Source: Stappia sp. BW2 (GTDB taxonomy: Bacteria; Pseudomonadota; Alphaproteobacteria; Rhizobiales; Stappiaceae). From it: DNA of 64,000 nucleotides. This document shows positions 51,626 through 61,761 of the stretch, piece after piece. Made by a program: the position numbers and the translations under genes. Location of the stretch: assembly GCF_008107695.1 (NCBI RefSeq), contig NZ_VIRG01000036.1:62001-126000 (forward strand), in the 5' to 3' direction. Positions within the stretch are counted from its first letter, which is position 1. Each line of letters opens with the position of its first letter. Under the pieces are notes generated by a model that saw only the letters and a program-made list of their open reading frames with translations, had not been told where the DNA came from and searched no databases.

Positions 51626-52807
51626 TCAGACCACGTTCTTTTCCACAATCGGAGTTCCGGCGGTGAGACGGTCGAACCCAAGCGGCGAAAGATCCAGCGT
51701 CTGATAGCTGCCGGTCACGACCATTTCCGCCAGTCCGCGCCCGATCGCCGGGGATTGCTGCAGGCCGTGACCTGAAAACCCGAGCGCCAGATAGAACCCG
51801 TCCAGCCCCGCGACTGCACCGACAAAGGCGTTGTGGTCGAAGAGGTTCATGTCATAGCACCCTGCCCAGGCCGCGCCCGGACGGATGGCCTCGAACGCGG
51901 GAACCCGCGTCGCCAGCGTAGGCCAGATGTGCTCTTCGAAGAGCGCGTAATCGACATCGAAATCATGGCAGTCCGGATCCTGATCTTCAGGCGGCGCCGA
52001 ACCGCAGATATAGCCGGCGCCTTCCGGGCGCACATAGGTGCCGTTCGGATCGATCAGCAACGGAAAACGCTCAAGCTTGTCCTTGCATTCGAAAGTGAAG
52101 ACACAGCGCTTTTTCGAAACGATCGGCACGTCCAGCCCGGCCTGACGGCAAAGCTGGGCGCCGCCGGAGGCACCGGCGCAATTGACGATGACAGGCGTCG
52201 ACAGAGTTTCTCCGCTGGCAAGCGTTACAGTCCAGCCGCCGGCACCGTCTTTTTCGAGCGACGCCTTTGCGGCAAGATACTCCACACCCAGTGAGCGAGC
52301 CTTCTTTCGGAAGGCCTGCATCAGGCCGTAGCCGTCGAACCAGCCTTCTCCCGTGAGGCCGTGACAGCCTGCGGCAAGGTCGGACACTTCCAGCCAGGGA
52401 AATTTTACCTTCAGCCCGTCGGGTTCGAGAAAGGCGATATCCGCACCGAGCTCCTGCTGCAGGCGGTGGTTTTCCTGAAGGATGTCAAGCTTGTCCGGCG
52501 TCGCCAGAAACAGATAGCCACCTTCGTGAAGATCGATGACAGGCCGGTCGCCGCTCACATTCAGTACCGAGCCGATCTCCCGCAGGAAGCGGATGCCGTA
52601 AAGCGAGATCTCGATGTTGATGGCGCTGGAGAACTGCTGGCGGATGGACGCGGCCGACCGTGCGGACGCGCAGATCTCATAGGCGGGATCTGCCTCAATG
52701 ACGACGACGCGTCCGGAAAAATCCTCGCGCATGGCCAGGTGGCAGGCGACGGACGAGCCCATGACGGCTCCCCCCACGATGACGACATCTGCTGTCTGGT
52801 CCGCCAT
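51626..52807 (-). CDS. FAD-dependent oxidoreductase, DAO family
   Basis: This 393-residue flavoenzyme of the D-amino acid/sarcosine oxidase family begins with the dinucleotide fold VVIVGGAVMGSSVACHLA and has GFSGHGLQQSPAIGRGLAEMV near the C-terminus, the second FAD-contact region. It probably oxidises a secondary or D-amino acid; the substrate cannot be specified. GGAGG lies 4 bases before the ATG at 52807, so the longer frame upstream is not used. It converges with the N-formylglutamate amidohydrolase-like gene and follows the glutaryl-CoA dehydrogenase gene on the same strand after a 122-bp gap. Confidence 0.88.
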   Translation of the reverse strand: MADQTADVVIVGGAVMGSSVACHLAMREDFSGRVVVIEADPAYEICASARSAASIRQQFSSAINIEISLYGIRFLREIGSVLNVSGDRPVIDLHEGGYLFLATPDKLDILQENHRLQQELGADIAFLEPDGLKVKFPWLEVSDLAAGCHGLTGEGWFDGYGLMQAFRKKARSLGVEYLAAKASLEKDGAGGWTVTLASGETLSTPVIVNCAGASGGAQLCRQAGLDVPIVSKKRCVFTFECKDKLERFPLLIDPNGTYVRPEGAGYICGSAPPEDQDPDCHDFDVDYALFEEHIWPTLATRVPAFEAIRPGAAWAGCYDMNLFDHNAFVGAVAGLDGFYLALGFSGHGLQQSPAIGRGLAEMVVTGSYQTLDLSPLGFDRLTAGTPIVEKNVV

Positions 52808-52929
52808 GGAGCCTCCGAAAGCGCGGTCAGGAAAAACAATGGGCCTGCTGAAGCAAACCCTTGTCAAGAGAACCGAACGCGAGACGGGCGGCTGGGGCCG
52901 CCCGCATCAAATGTCATGCCTTCAGGGTC

Positions 52930-54147
52930 TTAAAAGAATGCCTGCAGGCCGGTCTGCGCACGACCAAGGATCAGCGCATGAATGTCATGCGTGCCTTCGT
53001 AGGTGTTGACCGTTTCCAGGTTCTGGGCGTGGCGCATGATGTGGTATTCTTCCTGAATGCCGTTGCCGCCATGCATGTCGCGAGACTGGCGGGCAATATC
53101 CAGAGCCTTGCCGCAGTTGTTGCGCTTGATCAGCGAGATCATTTCCGGCGCCGCCTTGCCGGCATCGAACAGCTGGCCGACACGCAGCGCTGCCTGGAGA
53201 CCGAGCGTGATTTCGGTCTGCATGTCCGCGAGCTTCTTCTGGAACAGCTGGGTTTGCGCCAGCGGGCGGCCGAACTGTTCGCGGTCGAGACCATACTGGC
53301 GAGCACGGGTCCAGCAATCTTCTGCGGCCCCCATGGCGCCCCAGGCAATGCCGTAGCGTGCACGGTTGAGGCAGCCGAACGGACCTTTCAGACCGGAGAC
53401 ATTCGGCAGGAGCGCATCTTCCCCAACCTCGACTCCGTCCATGACGATTTCACCGGTGATGGACGCGCGCAGGGAGAGCTTGCCGCCGACCTTTGGTGCG
53501 GTGAGACCTTTCATGCCCTTGTCGAGAACGAAGCCGCGGATGGCACCGTCATGCGCTTCCGACTTTGCCCAGACGACGAAAACATCCGCGATCGGCGCAT
53601 TGGAGATCCACATTTTCGAGCCGGTCAGCTTGTAGCCGCCGTCGATCTTTTCCGCACGTGTACGCATGCCGGCCGGGTCGGAGCCGGCATCGGGCTCCGT
53701 CAGGCCGAAGCAGCCGACAAATTCGCCGGTTGCCAGTTTCGGCAGATATTTCTGGCGCTGTTCTTCCGAACCGTAGGCATAGATCGGATACATCACCAGC
53801 GAAGACTGAACGCTCATCATGGAGCGGTAGCCGCTGTCGACACGCTCGATCTCGCGGGCAACCACGCCGTAGGCGACATAGGACGCACCGGCGCAGCCGT
53901 AGTCTTCCGGCAAGGTGACGCCGAGCAGGCCAAGTTCACCCATTTCGTTGAAGATACCCCGGTCGGTCTTTTCTTCCCGGTAGGCTTCGATAACGCGTGG
54001 CAGCAGTTGTTCCTGCGCGAAGGCGCGTGCCGTATCCTGGATCAGCTGTTCGTCTTCGTTGAGCTGTTCACGCAGGTGAAACGGGTCCTGCCAGTCAAAG
54101 GAACCGCCGCCTGCCGGTGAGGATTTAACGTTTGCGGGTGCGTTCAT
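52930..54147 (-). CDS. gcdH: Glutaryl-CoA dehydrogenase
   Basis: This 405-residue acyl-CoA dehydrogenase oxidises and decarboxylates glutaryl-CoA to crotonyl-CoA in lysine and tryptophan breakdown. [14 protein letters not shown] and [16 protein letters not shown] bind FAD and substrate, and the catalytic Glu is in [24 protein letters not shown], the arrangement of GcdH rather than straight-chain dehydrogenases. ATG at 54147 has GGGAG at 8 bases; an ATG two codons earlier is too close to it. A divergent LysR gene and a perfect palindrome between them suggest GcdR-like control. Confidence 0.92.
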   Translation of the reverse strand: MNAPANVKSSPAGGGSFDWQDPFHLREQLNEDEQLIQDTARAFAQEQLLPRVIEAYREEKTDRGIFNEMGELGLLGVTLPEDYGCAGASYVAYGVVAREIERVDSGYRSMMSVQSSLVMYPIYAYGSEEQRQKYLPKLATGEFVGCFGLTEPDAGSDPAGMRTRAEKIDGGYKLTGSKMWISNAPIADVFVVWAKSEAHDGAIRGFVLDKGMKGLTAPKVGGKLSLRASITGEIVMDGVEVGEDALLPNVSGLKGPFGCLNRARYGIAWGAMGAAEDCWTRARQYGLDREQFGRPLAQTQLFQKKLADMQTEITLGLQAALRVGQLFDAGKAAPEMISLIKRNNCGKALDIARQSRDMHGGNGIQEEYHIMRHAQNLETVNTYEGTHDIHALILGRAQTGLQAFF

Positions 54148-54228
54148 GATCATGTCTCCCAGGCCATGCTCCGGCCGTTGATGTAAAGCCGTTTGACGGC
54201 CAGGGTCATTCTGTTTTCTCTAGTCTTG

Positions 54229-54246
54229 CTGCAATTTCAATTGCAG
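54229..54246. promoter_or_regulatory. Perfect palindrome between gcdH and lysR
   Basis: CTGCAATT-TC-AATTGCAG is an exact inverted repeat of 8-bp arms, 82 bp from the gcdH start and 59 bp from the LysR start. Its position and form suit a LysR operator that controls both genes. Confidence 0.7.
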
Positions 54247-54304
54247 AAAAGCGAAACCTCGTCCATCATTCATTACGAAATGGAATGAAGTGGGAAAAAT
54301 TGCC

Positions 54305-55228
54305 ATGCGCCGTGCCTTCGTCCCGCCGGCGGACACGCTGATTGCGTTCGAATGCGCGGCCCGGCATTTGAGCTTTACGCGCGCCGCGGAGGAGTTGCAC
54401 CTGACACAGGGTGCGGTCTCCAAGCAGGTGCGGCAACTGGAAGACCGGCTGGGCGTCGAGCTGTTTCGCCGGGTGCGCCAGCGCATTGTCCTGACCGACG
54501 CGGGCCGGATCTACCTGCACGACATCCGCGGCGCCCTGGAGCAGATGACGGCGGCCACGCGTCAGGTGATGTCCTACGCCGGCAGCGCGGACGTTCTGAA
54601 CCTTGCGGTTCTACCGACCTTCGGCACCCGCTGGCTGGCGCCGCGGATCGCCGAATTCGGCCGGCGCTATCCCGACGCGGGCTTGAACCTGAGTGTTCGA
54701 CTGCAGCCGTTCGACTTCGATGAGGAGCCCTTTGATGGCGCGATCCATCACGGCGACCCGGTTTGGGCGGGGGCGATTGCCGAACATCTGTTCGATGAGG
54801 AAGTTGTCCCGGTTGCCTCTCGCGTCTTTCGCGACCGGCACGAAATCCGCACACCTGCTGACCTGGCGCGTGTGCCGCGTCTGCAGCTGGCGACCCGTCC
54901 GCTCGCCTGGCGGCACTGGTTCGACCTTGCCGGCGTTGAAACGGATGCGGCTTTTCAGGGCGCGCGTTTCGAGCAATTCGTCATGATCTCGGAAGCAGCG
55001 ATCCACCACGCCGGGGCAGCGTTGATCCCGCGGTTTTTTGTCGAGACGGAATTGGCCTCCGGGCGCTTAGTCCGGCTTTTCGATCTCTCCCTGTCTCAAC
55101 AAACGGCCTATTATTTCGTTTATCCGGAAGGACGGACGATGCGGCCGGTTGTGTCGGCGTTCCGTAAATGGCTCATGGAGGAAGCCCGCAGCGCACGCAC
55201 GCGCCGAGAAACGATGCTGCCGGGCTGA
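54305..55228 (+). CDS. LysR-family regulator (GcvA-like), putative regulator of gcdH
   Basis: This 307-residue regulator has an N-terminal helix-turn-helix of GcvA type (FVPPADTLIAFECAARHLSFTRAAEELHLTQGAVSKQVRQLE) and an effector-binding domain from about residue 90. It diverges from gcdH with 157 bp between them, the usual arrangement for glutarate or lysine-responsive regulators near gcdH. GTG at 54290 is an alternative start; ATG at 54305 was chosen. Confidence 0.88.
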   Translation: MRRAFVPPADTLIAFECAARHLSFTRAAEELHLTQGAVSKQVRQLEDRLGVELFRRVRQRIVLTDAGRIYLHDIRGALEQMTAATRQVMSYAGSADVLNLAVLPTFGTRWLAPRIAEFGRRYPDAGLNLSVRLQPFDFDEEPFDGAIHHGDPVWAGAIAEHLFDEEVVPVASRVFRDRHEIRTPADLARVPRLQLATRPLAWRHWFDLAGVETDAAFQGARFEQFVMISEAAIHHAGAALIPRFFVETELASGRLVRLFDLSLSQQTAYYFVYPEGRTMRPVVSAFRKWLMEEARSARTRRETMLPG

Positions 55229-55496
55229 AGAAAGCGACAAACCATTACAGCTTTGATGGCTTTTGGGGTGTTTCCAGTTATTCGGTCAGCGGGAGAAATT
55301 GAAACGGACACGCGCAGGGGCCATCTTTCACCGGAACGATTACACCCAGTCGGCGTTTTTCAAAGGGATGCGAGCCCGGCAGGCCTGCCACACTTTCTGA
55401 CTTCCAAATAACAGTTCAGGGGTATCATCTGCCGCAGTGGTTGAACGGGTGTCGGCCGCGTTGGCGACCCGCAAAAGCGGGGACAAGGAGATTTCA

Positions 55497-56405
55497 TTGG
55501 AAAAGCACCATCTGCGTCTGATCCTCAACGGCAAGTCCGCCGATCGGGACGATGTCCGCAGCGCGGTCGAAGCCGTGCGGGACATGGGCCACAAGGTCTC
55601 CGTCCGTGTGACCTACGAGGCCGGCGATGTGGAAAGACTGGTTCGTGATGCTCTGCGCGATCATGAAAGCGACAGGATCGATACGCTTGTCAGTGGTGGT
55701 GGCGACGGCACCTTGAACGAGGTTCTGGACGCGGCCCTGCGTGATTTGAAAGATGGAGAAAAGCCGCCGTTCTCCTTTGCCGTTATGCCCCTCGGCACAG
55801 CAAACGACTTTGCTCATCACATTGGCCTCGACCCTGCGGACGTTACCTCCTGCCTGAGGTTCGCCGTGCGTGCATCCGCCAAGCCGACGGATATCGGCGA
55901 GGTCAACGGCTGCGTCTTCATAAACATGGCCACCGGAGGTTTCGGGACGCAGGTTACGTCGCAGACCGACCCGAACCTGAAACGGGTTCTGGGCGGTGCC
56001 GCTTATCTTTTCACCGGCCTGCAGCGGTTTTCTGAACTTTCCGCCTGCGAAGCACGCATCGAGGCGGAGGATTTTTCATGGGAGGGCTCGTTCCTGGCCC
56101 TGGCCATCGGCAACGGCCGCCGCGCTGGCGGCGGCATTCGCCTTTGTCCCGATGCGGTTCTGGATGACGGTTACCTGGATCTGACCATCGTCCCCTTTCC
56201 GCAATCGGGCAAGGTCATCGACCTGTTGTCAGCCCTGCTGGACAGCGGCGTGGAAGACATCAATGGCGGCCCGATCCAGCGCCGGGTGCGCAATCTGAAA
56301 ATCGACACCCAGCAGCCGGTGCAGTTCAATCTGGACGGCGAGCCAATGAATGGACAGTCCTGGCAGATTGGGATAAGGCACCACCAGATCGACCTCAGGC
56401 GTTGA
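55497..56405 (+). CDS. YegS/diacylglycerol kinase-family lipid kinase
   Basis: This 302-residue lipid kinase has the nucleotide motif SGGGDGTLNEVLDA near residue 65, PLGTANDFA near 100 and IGNGRRAGGGIRLCPDAVLDDGYLDL near 205. YegS phosphorylates phosphatidylglycerol in vitro; the natural lipid here is unknown. The start is TTG at 55497, set by AAGGAG six bases upstream and by a length close to E. coli YegS (299). The frame is open 20 codons further to a GTG without a ribosome site. Confidence 0.88.
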   Translation: MEKHHLRLILNGKSADRDDVRSAVEAVRDMGHKVSVRVTYEAGDVERLVRDALRDHESDRIDTLVSGGGDGTLNEVLDAALRDLKDGEKPPFSFAVMPLGTANDFAHHIGLDPADVTSCLRFAVRASAKPTDIGEVNGCVFINMATGGFGTQVTSQTDPNLKRVLGGAAYLFTGLQRFSELSACEARIEAEDFSWEGSFLALAIGNGRRAGGGIRLCPDAVLDDGYLDLTIVPFPQSGKVIDLLSALLDSGVEDINGGPIQRRVRNLKIDTQQPVQFNLDGEPMNGQSWQIGIRHHQIDLRR

Positions 56406-56499
56406 CGGTCGCTGCACCCGGCAGGCTGAAACGACGTCTTTCCGTCAGCCGTGCAAGGTGCGGGAAGGCGCAGGGCACCGCTTTCAAGAGACGGACAGT

Positions 56500-57234
56500 A
56501 TGGACGAATACCAGCTCAAGAATTTTCTCAAGTTCGCACCCGCCAGGCTGGGGCTCGCCCCGAAGAAACACCTGCTTGTCCACATTCCCAAGAACGGCGG
56601 CATGTCGGTGCGCCATGCCAAGGCGCTTGAGAACAAGCTGGTGCTCGCCAACCGCAGGCGCCTCAAAAGCAAAGCCTATGCCGACGCTCTTATGACCTTC
56701 ATGAAAGATCGTGGCTTTCATACGGGCTATGAGCACGCCCGGCTGCGGGATATCGACCTTTCGGTGCGCGCAGGCACAGTGCCTTTTGCCGTTGTCCGCA
56801 ACCCCTGGGCACGAACGTTTTCAAGATTCAAATTCTACCTTCAGACCAGCGGATCTCACGAGGCTGAACTCGATCTCACGGTGAAGGGTTTCGAGGAATT
56901 CCTGGAGACGCGCCACGAGTGGGGCCAGGTCGACTTTTTCTGGCACCGCGCCTCGCTCGGCTGGTACCCGCAAACCGACTATGTGGTCGATGAAACGGGG
57001 GAGGTGGCGGTCAATATTCTGCGCCAGGAAAAACTGGGCCCGGAACTCGCGAACTACCTGGGTGCGGAAGACACGCTTGAAAAGCGCAACATCTCCCGCA
57101 ATGCCTTTGCGAACCAGAGAGAGTTCTACACCGACCGGAACATCGGCATCGTTGCCGACTGGTATGAATCCGAGATCGAGCTGTTCGGCTTCGATTTCGA
57201 TACACCGGCCAAGCGGAACGTCTTTTTCAGCTGA
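56500..57234 (+). CDS. Sulfotransferase-family protein
   Basis: This is a 244-residue protein. LLVHIPKNGGMSVRHAK near residue 30 is the 5'-phosphosulfate loop and VVRNPWARTFSRFKFYL near 105 the 3'-phosphate motif of PAPS-dependent sulfotransferases of the carbohydrate type. It has no membrane segment. It may sulfate a surface glycan or lipid made by the cluster downstream. The ribosome site before 56500 is weak, and the earlier Met at 56458 is possible. Confidence 0.82.
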   Translation: MDEYQLKNFLKFAPARLGLAPKKHLLVHIPKNGGMSVRHAKALENKLVLANRRRLKSKAYADALMTFMKDRGFHTGYEHARLRDIDLSVRAGTVPFAVVRNPWARTFSRFKFYLQTSGSHEAELDLTVKGFEEFLETRHEWGQVDFFWHRASLGWYPQTDYVVDETGEVAVNILRQEKLGPELANYLGAEDTLEKRNISRNAFANQREFYTDRNIGIVADWYESEIELFGFDFDTPAKRNVFFS

Positions 57235-57273
57235 CCCTGGCGCCAAACACTTCCGCATGCCTGTGGAGAGGTC

Positions 57274-58017
57274 TTACTCAGTCCGGCTCCACACGCTGTT
57301 TCCGTCGATAACTTCCTTGGTTATACCGAGTGCATCGCGGTGCTCGCGGCCGATGTCGACCGCCACATAGTCCCGCCGCGCCCCAATGAACCTGTTTCTG
57401 AATTGCGCTGTATAGGCATTCAGGTCCGGGTTCATGTAATTCAGCTGCTTTTCCGGATCGAGTTTCTCATCCATCAGTTCCGCGCACCTTGCGGCGAAAT
57501 CGCTGCGCAGGAAGGAAGGACTGGTGCCGAAAATCGGCCGCTTTGTGTTGAGGCCCTTGCCAAGATCCATTCCGAGGAAGGTCTTGCGGCCGGGCTCAAA
57601 ATGGTAGAGGGATCTGTACCCCCAGTTCTTCTCGCGCGTCATCAGGCTGACCTGCCGAACATTGCGTGTCATTGCCCGTTTGACTTCTTCCGGGTGAACA
57701 TCGCGGTTGAGCATCCAGTCGTCTTCCAGGTGAAGGCACCAGTGGGCAGCCGGCTGGCGCCAGAGCCAACGGATCGCTCTTGTGAAATGGGAGGCCTCCG
57801 GCTTCCTGGCGACAACGTTGGTGAAATGCCGCTTGCAGATCGTCTCGCAAGCATCAACCTCCACGGGCCCGCCTTCAAAGGGGTCGATGTTGACGTAAAG
57901 TGCGCCGATCTCAAAATTCTTGAACAATCGCTTCGAAAAACTCGCGAGTGTTTTCTCCAGCAACGACGGCCTGGCTCCGGAAACCAGAAGAACATCGATT
58001 TTCACTGTGTCTGTCAT
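57274..58017 (-). CDS. Glycosyltransferase-like protein
   Basis: This 247-residue protein has a GT-A-like start (VKIDVLLVSGARPSLLEKTLASF) and the acidic motif LHLEDDWMLN near residue 95, like the metal-binding DxD of family 2-type transferases. The rest does not match a family that I can name. It lies convergent with the sulfotransferase gene and divergent from gmd, in a surface-polysaccharide setting. A TTG five codons upstream is another possible start. Confidence 0.6.
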   Translation of the reverse strand: MTDTVKIDVLLVSGARPSLLEKTLASFSKRLFKNFEIGALYVNIDPFEGGPVEVDACETICKRHFTNVVARKPEASHFTRAIRWLWRQPAAHWCLHLEDDWMLNRDVHPEEVKRAMTRNVRQVSLMTREKNWGYRSLYHFEPGRKTFLGMDLGKGLNTKRPIFGTSPSFLRSDFAARCAELMDEKLDPEKQLNYMNPDLNAYTAQFRNRFIGARRDYVAVDIGREHRDALGITKEVIDGNSVWSRTE

Positions 58018-58418
58018 TAATCTCGTCTGCAAAAGAAATTGCGAGAAACGACCGAGAAGCCTTTCGCTCTTGAAATCGTCCGGTGGCTTCCGGCGGAGTT
58101 TGTCGTGCCATCGTGTCTATGCCAAGCCTTCAGCGCTACATCCAGCGATCATTGGTCTGCATACCGCTGTTTTGTTACCTCATTTTTCGTCTCAGCGCCG
58201 TGTTTGAGTTACGCGTGACCAAGGGTTCTCTTTCAATTGGTTTTGGAACCGATTATAACCCCCGGAATCTTCGGTGCGAAATGAGATCCGGTCAGACCTA
58301 CCCGGATGACCCACTGGTTGCGAACACTGCCCAGATACTTGCGCCGTACAATGAAACGCATACCCGTATTGCTTCGTGAAGACGCTTTTACGGAGTTGGA
58401 TTGAGACAAAAGAGTCCT
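58018..58418. other. Intergenic region upstream of gmd
   Basis: This 401-bp gap lies between the divergent glycosyltransferase-like gene and gmd. It probably contains both promoters. I see no conserved hairpin, repeat or small gene with a ribosome site in it. Confidence 0.45.
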
Positions 58419-59477
58419 ATGCAAAAAACAGCTCTCATCACCGGTATCACTGGCCAGGACGGCGCCTATCTCGCAGAACTGCTGCTTGAGAAAGGCTACA
58501 CGGTTCACGGTATCAAGCGGCGGTCTTCGTCCTTCAATACGGGACGGATCGACCATCTTTACCAGGACCCGCACGACCGTGATGTGAAGCTGCACCTCCA
58601 CTACGGAGACATGACGGATTCCACCAACCTCATCCGCATCATGCAGGAAACGCAGCCGGACGAGGTCTATAATCTGGCCGCGCAGAGCCACGTTCAGGTG
58701 TCCTTTGAGACCCCGGAATATACGGGAAACGCCGACGCGCTTGGCACCCTGCGCCTGCTTGAGGCCATCCGTCTTCTCGGATTGAGCGAAAAAACGCGTT
58801 TCTACCAAGCCTCCACCTCAGAGCTTTACGGCAAGGTGCAGGAAGTTCCGCAGTCGGAAACGACTCCCTTCTATCCCAGAAGCCCCTATGCTGCGGCAAA
58901 ACTCTACGCTTACTGGATCGTCGTCAACTACCGCGAAGCCTACGGCATACACGCCAGCAACGGCATCCTTTTCAACCACGAAAGCCCAATCCGCGGCGAA
59001 ACCTTCGTAACCCGCAAGATCACCCGTGCCGCCGCCGCGATCAAGCTGGGCCTTCAGGACAAGCTTTACCTTGGCAATTTGGACGCCGAACGCGACTGGG
59101 GCCACGCAAAGGACTACGTCCGTGGCATGTGGCTGATGCTGCAGCAGGACAAGGCGGATGACTATGTTCTGGCGACGGGAGAAAAACACTCGGTTCGCGA
59201 ATTTGTCGAACTTGCCTTTGCCGAACTGGACATCGGTATCCGCTGGGAAGGTAGCGGTGTAGACGAACAAGGATTCGACACGAAAACTGGAAAAGCAGTG
59301 GTTTCTGTCGATTCGCGCTATTTCCGACCGACAGAAGTTGATCTGCTGCTCGGTAATCCAGAAAAGGCGAAAAATGCACTTGGCTGGACACCTACAACAC
59401 CGTTTCGCGACATGGTCAAACAGATGGTCCGAAGCGATCTCAAATCGGTGCCGGAGGACCTGAAGAATGGGTCTTAA
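58419..59477 (+). CDS. gmd: GDP-mannose 4,6-dehydratase
   Basis: This 352-residue extended short-chain dehydrogenase makes GDP-4-keto-6-deoxy-D-mannose. [37 protein letters not shown] contains the NADP fold and the Arg-Arg that selects NADP. The catalytic triad region is STSELYG and [15 protein letters not shown] (Tyr-x3-Lys), and [19 protein letters not shown] is also typical. Start at 58419 by homology; TTG at 58401 has a better ribosome site (GGAG) and would add six residues. Its product feeds both the Fcl/ColC-type enzyme next to it and the ColD-like enzyme at 61762. Confidence 0.95.
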   Translation: MQKTALITGITGQDGAYLAELLLEKGYTVHGIKRRSSSFNTGRIDHLYQDPHDRDVKLHLHYGDMTDSTNLIRIMQETQPDEVYNLAAQSHVQVSFETPEYTGNADALGTLRLLEAIRLLGLSEKTRFYQASTSELYGKVQEVPQSETTPFYPRSPYAAAKLYAYWIVVNYREAYGIHASNGILFNHESPIRGETFVTRKITRAAAAIKLGLQDKLYLGNLDAERDWGHAKDYVRGMWLMLQQDKADDYVLATGEKHSVREFVELAFAELDIGIRWEGSGVDEQGFDTKTGKAVVSVDSRYFRPTEVDLLLGNPEKAKNALGWTPTTPFRDMVKQMVRSDLKSVPEDLKNGS

Positions 59478-59513
59478 GCGTCTTCGATCAAAGCTGGTTG
59501 AGGACATGGCAGC

Positions 59514-60503
59514 ATGACCGGCACCTCGGAAACTGGACAAGCCCTGGAAACTCCGTTTGACCTTGCAGGCAAGCGTGTTTTTGTTGCGGGCCATACCGGG
59601 ATGGTCGGCAGTGCGATTGTGCGGCGCTTGATGTCAGAAGACTGTGAAATCTTGACCGTGCCCAGCCGGGAACTCGACCTGCGAAGGCAGGCAGACGTTG
59701 AAAACTGGATGTCGGAGATGCGCCCGAATGTGGTGTTCCTGGCTGCAGCAAGAGTTGGTGGTATCCTGGCAAATAGCACCAGACCGGCGGAATTCCTGTT
59801 CGACAACCTAATGATTGAGAGCAACGTCATTCACTCAGCTTATCAATCGCCGGTCGACAAGCTCGTTTTTCTGGGCTCCACCTGCATTTATCCCAAAATG
59901 ACTTCACAACCAATCCGGGAAGAGAGTCTTCTTTCGGGCCCGTTGGAGCCGACAAACCAATGGTACGCGCTGGCTAAGATCTCTGGCATCAAGCTCTGTG
60001 AGGCCTACCGGTTGCAATATGGTTGCGATTTCATTTCTGCTCAGCCGACAAATCTCTATGGGCCTGGTGACAACTATGATCTGCAATCGAGCCATGTATT
60101 GCCCGCGCTTTTGCGCAAAGCACATGAAGCCAAAACGTCTGGCAGGGATTTTCTGGAGGTGTGGGGAGACGGTTCACCTTTGCGGGAGTTTCTGCACGTA
60201 GACGATCTGGCAGACGCTGTTGTTTTTCTGGCCAAACGCTACTCTGATCCGATGCCGGTGAATGTCGGAACCGGTAAGGAAATCAGCATCAGGCAACTCG
60301 CAGAATTGATCTGCGACATTGTTGGTTTTGAGGGCGAATTGGCATTTGATGCGAGCAAGCCAAACGGCACACCGCGAAAACTGACCGACACGTCACGGCT
60401 GACTGCGCTTGGCTGGGCCGAGTGCCGGTCACTTGCCTACGGATTGCGAGAAACCTACCGGGATGCTTTCCTTGAAAACAGTTGCGGTGTTCGTACGTCA
60501 TGA
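59514..60503 (+). CDS. fcl: GDP-L-fucose synthase-type epimerase/reductase
   Basis: This 329-residue short-chain dehydrogenase has the fold VFVAGHTGMVGSAIVRRL, AAARVGGI, STCIYP and the catalytic Tyr-Lys in NQWYALAKISGIKLCEAYR, followed by PTNLYGPGDNYD and REFLHVDDLADA. The best-known role is 3,5-epimerisation and reduction of GDP-4-keto-6-deoxymannose to GDP-L-fucose. ColC, which makes GDP-L-colitose, belongs to the same family and cannot be excluded given the ColD-like gene nearby. The N-terminus is about 12 residues longer than in E. coli. It overlaps the next gene by 4 bp. Confidence 0.9.
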   Translation: MTGTSETGQALETPFDLAGKRVFVAGHTGMVGSAIVRRLMSEDCEILTVPSRELDLRRQADVENWMSEMRPNVVFLAAARVGGILANSTRPAEFLFDNLMIESNVIHSAYQSPVDKLVFLGSTCIYPKMTSQPIREESLLSGPLEPTNQWYALAKISGIKLCEAYRLQYGCDFISAQPTNLYGPGDNYDLQSSHVLPALLRKAHEAKTSGRDFLEVWGDGSPLREFLHVDDLADAVVFLAKRYSDPMPVNVGTGKEISIRQLAELICDIVGFEGELAFDASKPNGTPRKLTDTSRLTALGWAECRSLAYGLRETYRDAFLENSCGVRTS

Positions 60504-61744
60504 GTGCTGAAGCGCTTTCTTCCAAAGTCCCAAAACTTTTGGTCGTTGAGCCCAAACTGATCAGAAACCGCGGTCATCACCATACACAAATCACTGCTCT
60601 GAAGACATTGTTCCCAGATTACCGACTGCACCTAATTGCAGGCGAGGGCTACGACGGTTTTGCGGGAAAAGCCACAGCCACGTTATCTACAGCCGCTATT
60701 GAGAAGGCGAAACTTCACTGGCACTTCAGGCACGGCAAACTACGACGAAAGGCAGTGGCGTTTTTGCGTGCTGTGTTCGATGGGGGCATTGCGTCCTACC
60801 CATCCTCACCTTTTGGTGACACAATCTTGGAAGTGTGTGAGCAACTTCAATTTGACGCATATGACAAGGTGATCATTCCTTCCACAAATCTGGACGCGTT
60901 GGAATCAGTCGCTGACCTAGTCTCAAAACTTGGCGAAAAGGCACCTCAGATTTGCATGCGCCTCCTAGATCCGACCCTTGGAGATCCAAAAGAACGCCGC
61001 CGGTTGCAGAGAATGAATGTTCTTCAAGAGGTAATCCAACGTTCTGCAAAAGTTCGACTGTTTAGTGAAACAGGTGAACTCGCCAACTATATGGAGCAGC
61101 GATTCGGTCTGTCTGTTACCAGAGGCTTTTACCTGACATGCAGCATTAATCCGCTGGAGCCGACCCGCAAGGCTGCTGGACAGTACGACACGTTTCGTGT
61201 TGGCCTCCTCGGCGCACCGCGTCCAGGCAAAGGTTATGAACGGGCAGCAGCAATCGTGAAAGAACTGTCTTCAATGCTTGATGGAGCCAGCCTAGGGCTA
61301 CAGGTCGAGGTTCTGCTTCAAGGTTCTGATGACGACTATGCTGAAGACGGCGTTTATGCCTTTGCGAAGAGCTTTCCTTCGACAGCTGATAAGCTGTGCG
61401 TCACGTGCATTTCGAACCGGCTTGATCCTGAAGACTTTGAGGAACTGTTTCTTTCGACAGATCTGATCCTTTTACCCTATGATATAGGTGTCTACGGGCT
61501 TCAGGGCTCAGGACTTGTTCAAGATGCTGTCGCCGCAGAGAAGATTATCGTTCATTCAAAGGGCATTTCCATGCAGGATTTTCTCTCGCACGGAAATGCA
61601 AATGCTGTAGTTAGCAATCGCGAATTCGCTGAAGCTATCCTTGAAGCTGCAACAAATCTGTCCAGATACACAAGTGGGTGCGTAACTGCCAAGAAATATT
61701 TCAGTAAGCTTTTGATTGAGCATCCGCTACTATATTCACCCTAG
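60500..61744 (+). CDS. Glycosyltransferase, family-4-like
   Basis: This 414-residue protein has a C-terminal GT-B-like half: FRVGLLGAPRPGKGYERAAAIVKEL near 235 resembles the start of a family-4 nucleotide-binding domain, and LILLPYDIGVYGLQGSGLVQDAVA near 330 is where the E-x7-E motif would be, though the acidic pair is not clear. The N-terminal half is not recognised. The ATG overlaps the fcl stop, so they share a message. Base and codon use are more A+T-rich than in the genes before 60 kb. Confidence 0.65.
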   Translation: MSAEALSSKVPKLLVVEPKLIRNRGHHHTQITALKTLFPDYRLHLIAGEGYDGFAGKATATLSTAAIEKAKLHWHFRHGKLRRKAVAFLRAVFDGGIASYPSSPFGDTILEVCEQLQFDAYDKVIIPSTNLDALESVADLVSKLGEKAPQICMRLLDPTLGDPKERRRLQRMNVLQEVIQRSAKVRLFSETGELANYMEQRFGLSVTRGFYLTCSINPLEPTRKAAGQYDTFRVGLLGAPRPGKGYERAAAIVKELSSMLDGASLGLQVEVLLQGSDDDYAEDGVYAFAKSFPSTADKLCVTCISNRLDPEDFEELFLSTDLILLPYDIGVYGLQGSGLVQDAVAAEKIIVHSKGISMQDFLSHGNANAVVSNREFAEAILEAATNLSRYTSGCVTAKKYFSKLLIEHPLLYSP

Positions 61745-61761
61745 ACTTCTCTTGGTGCTGC

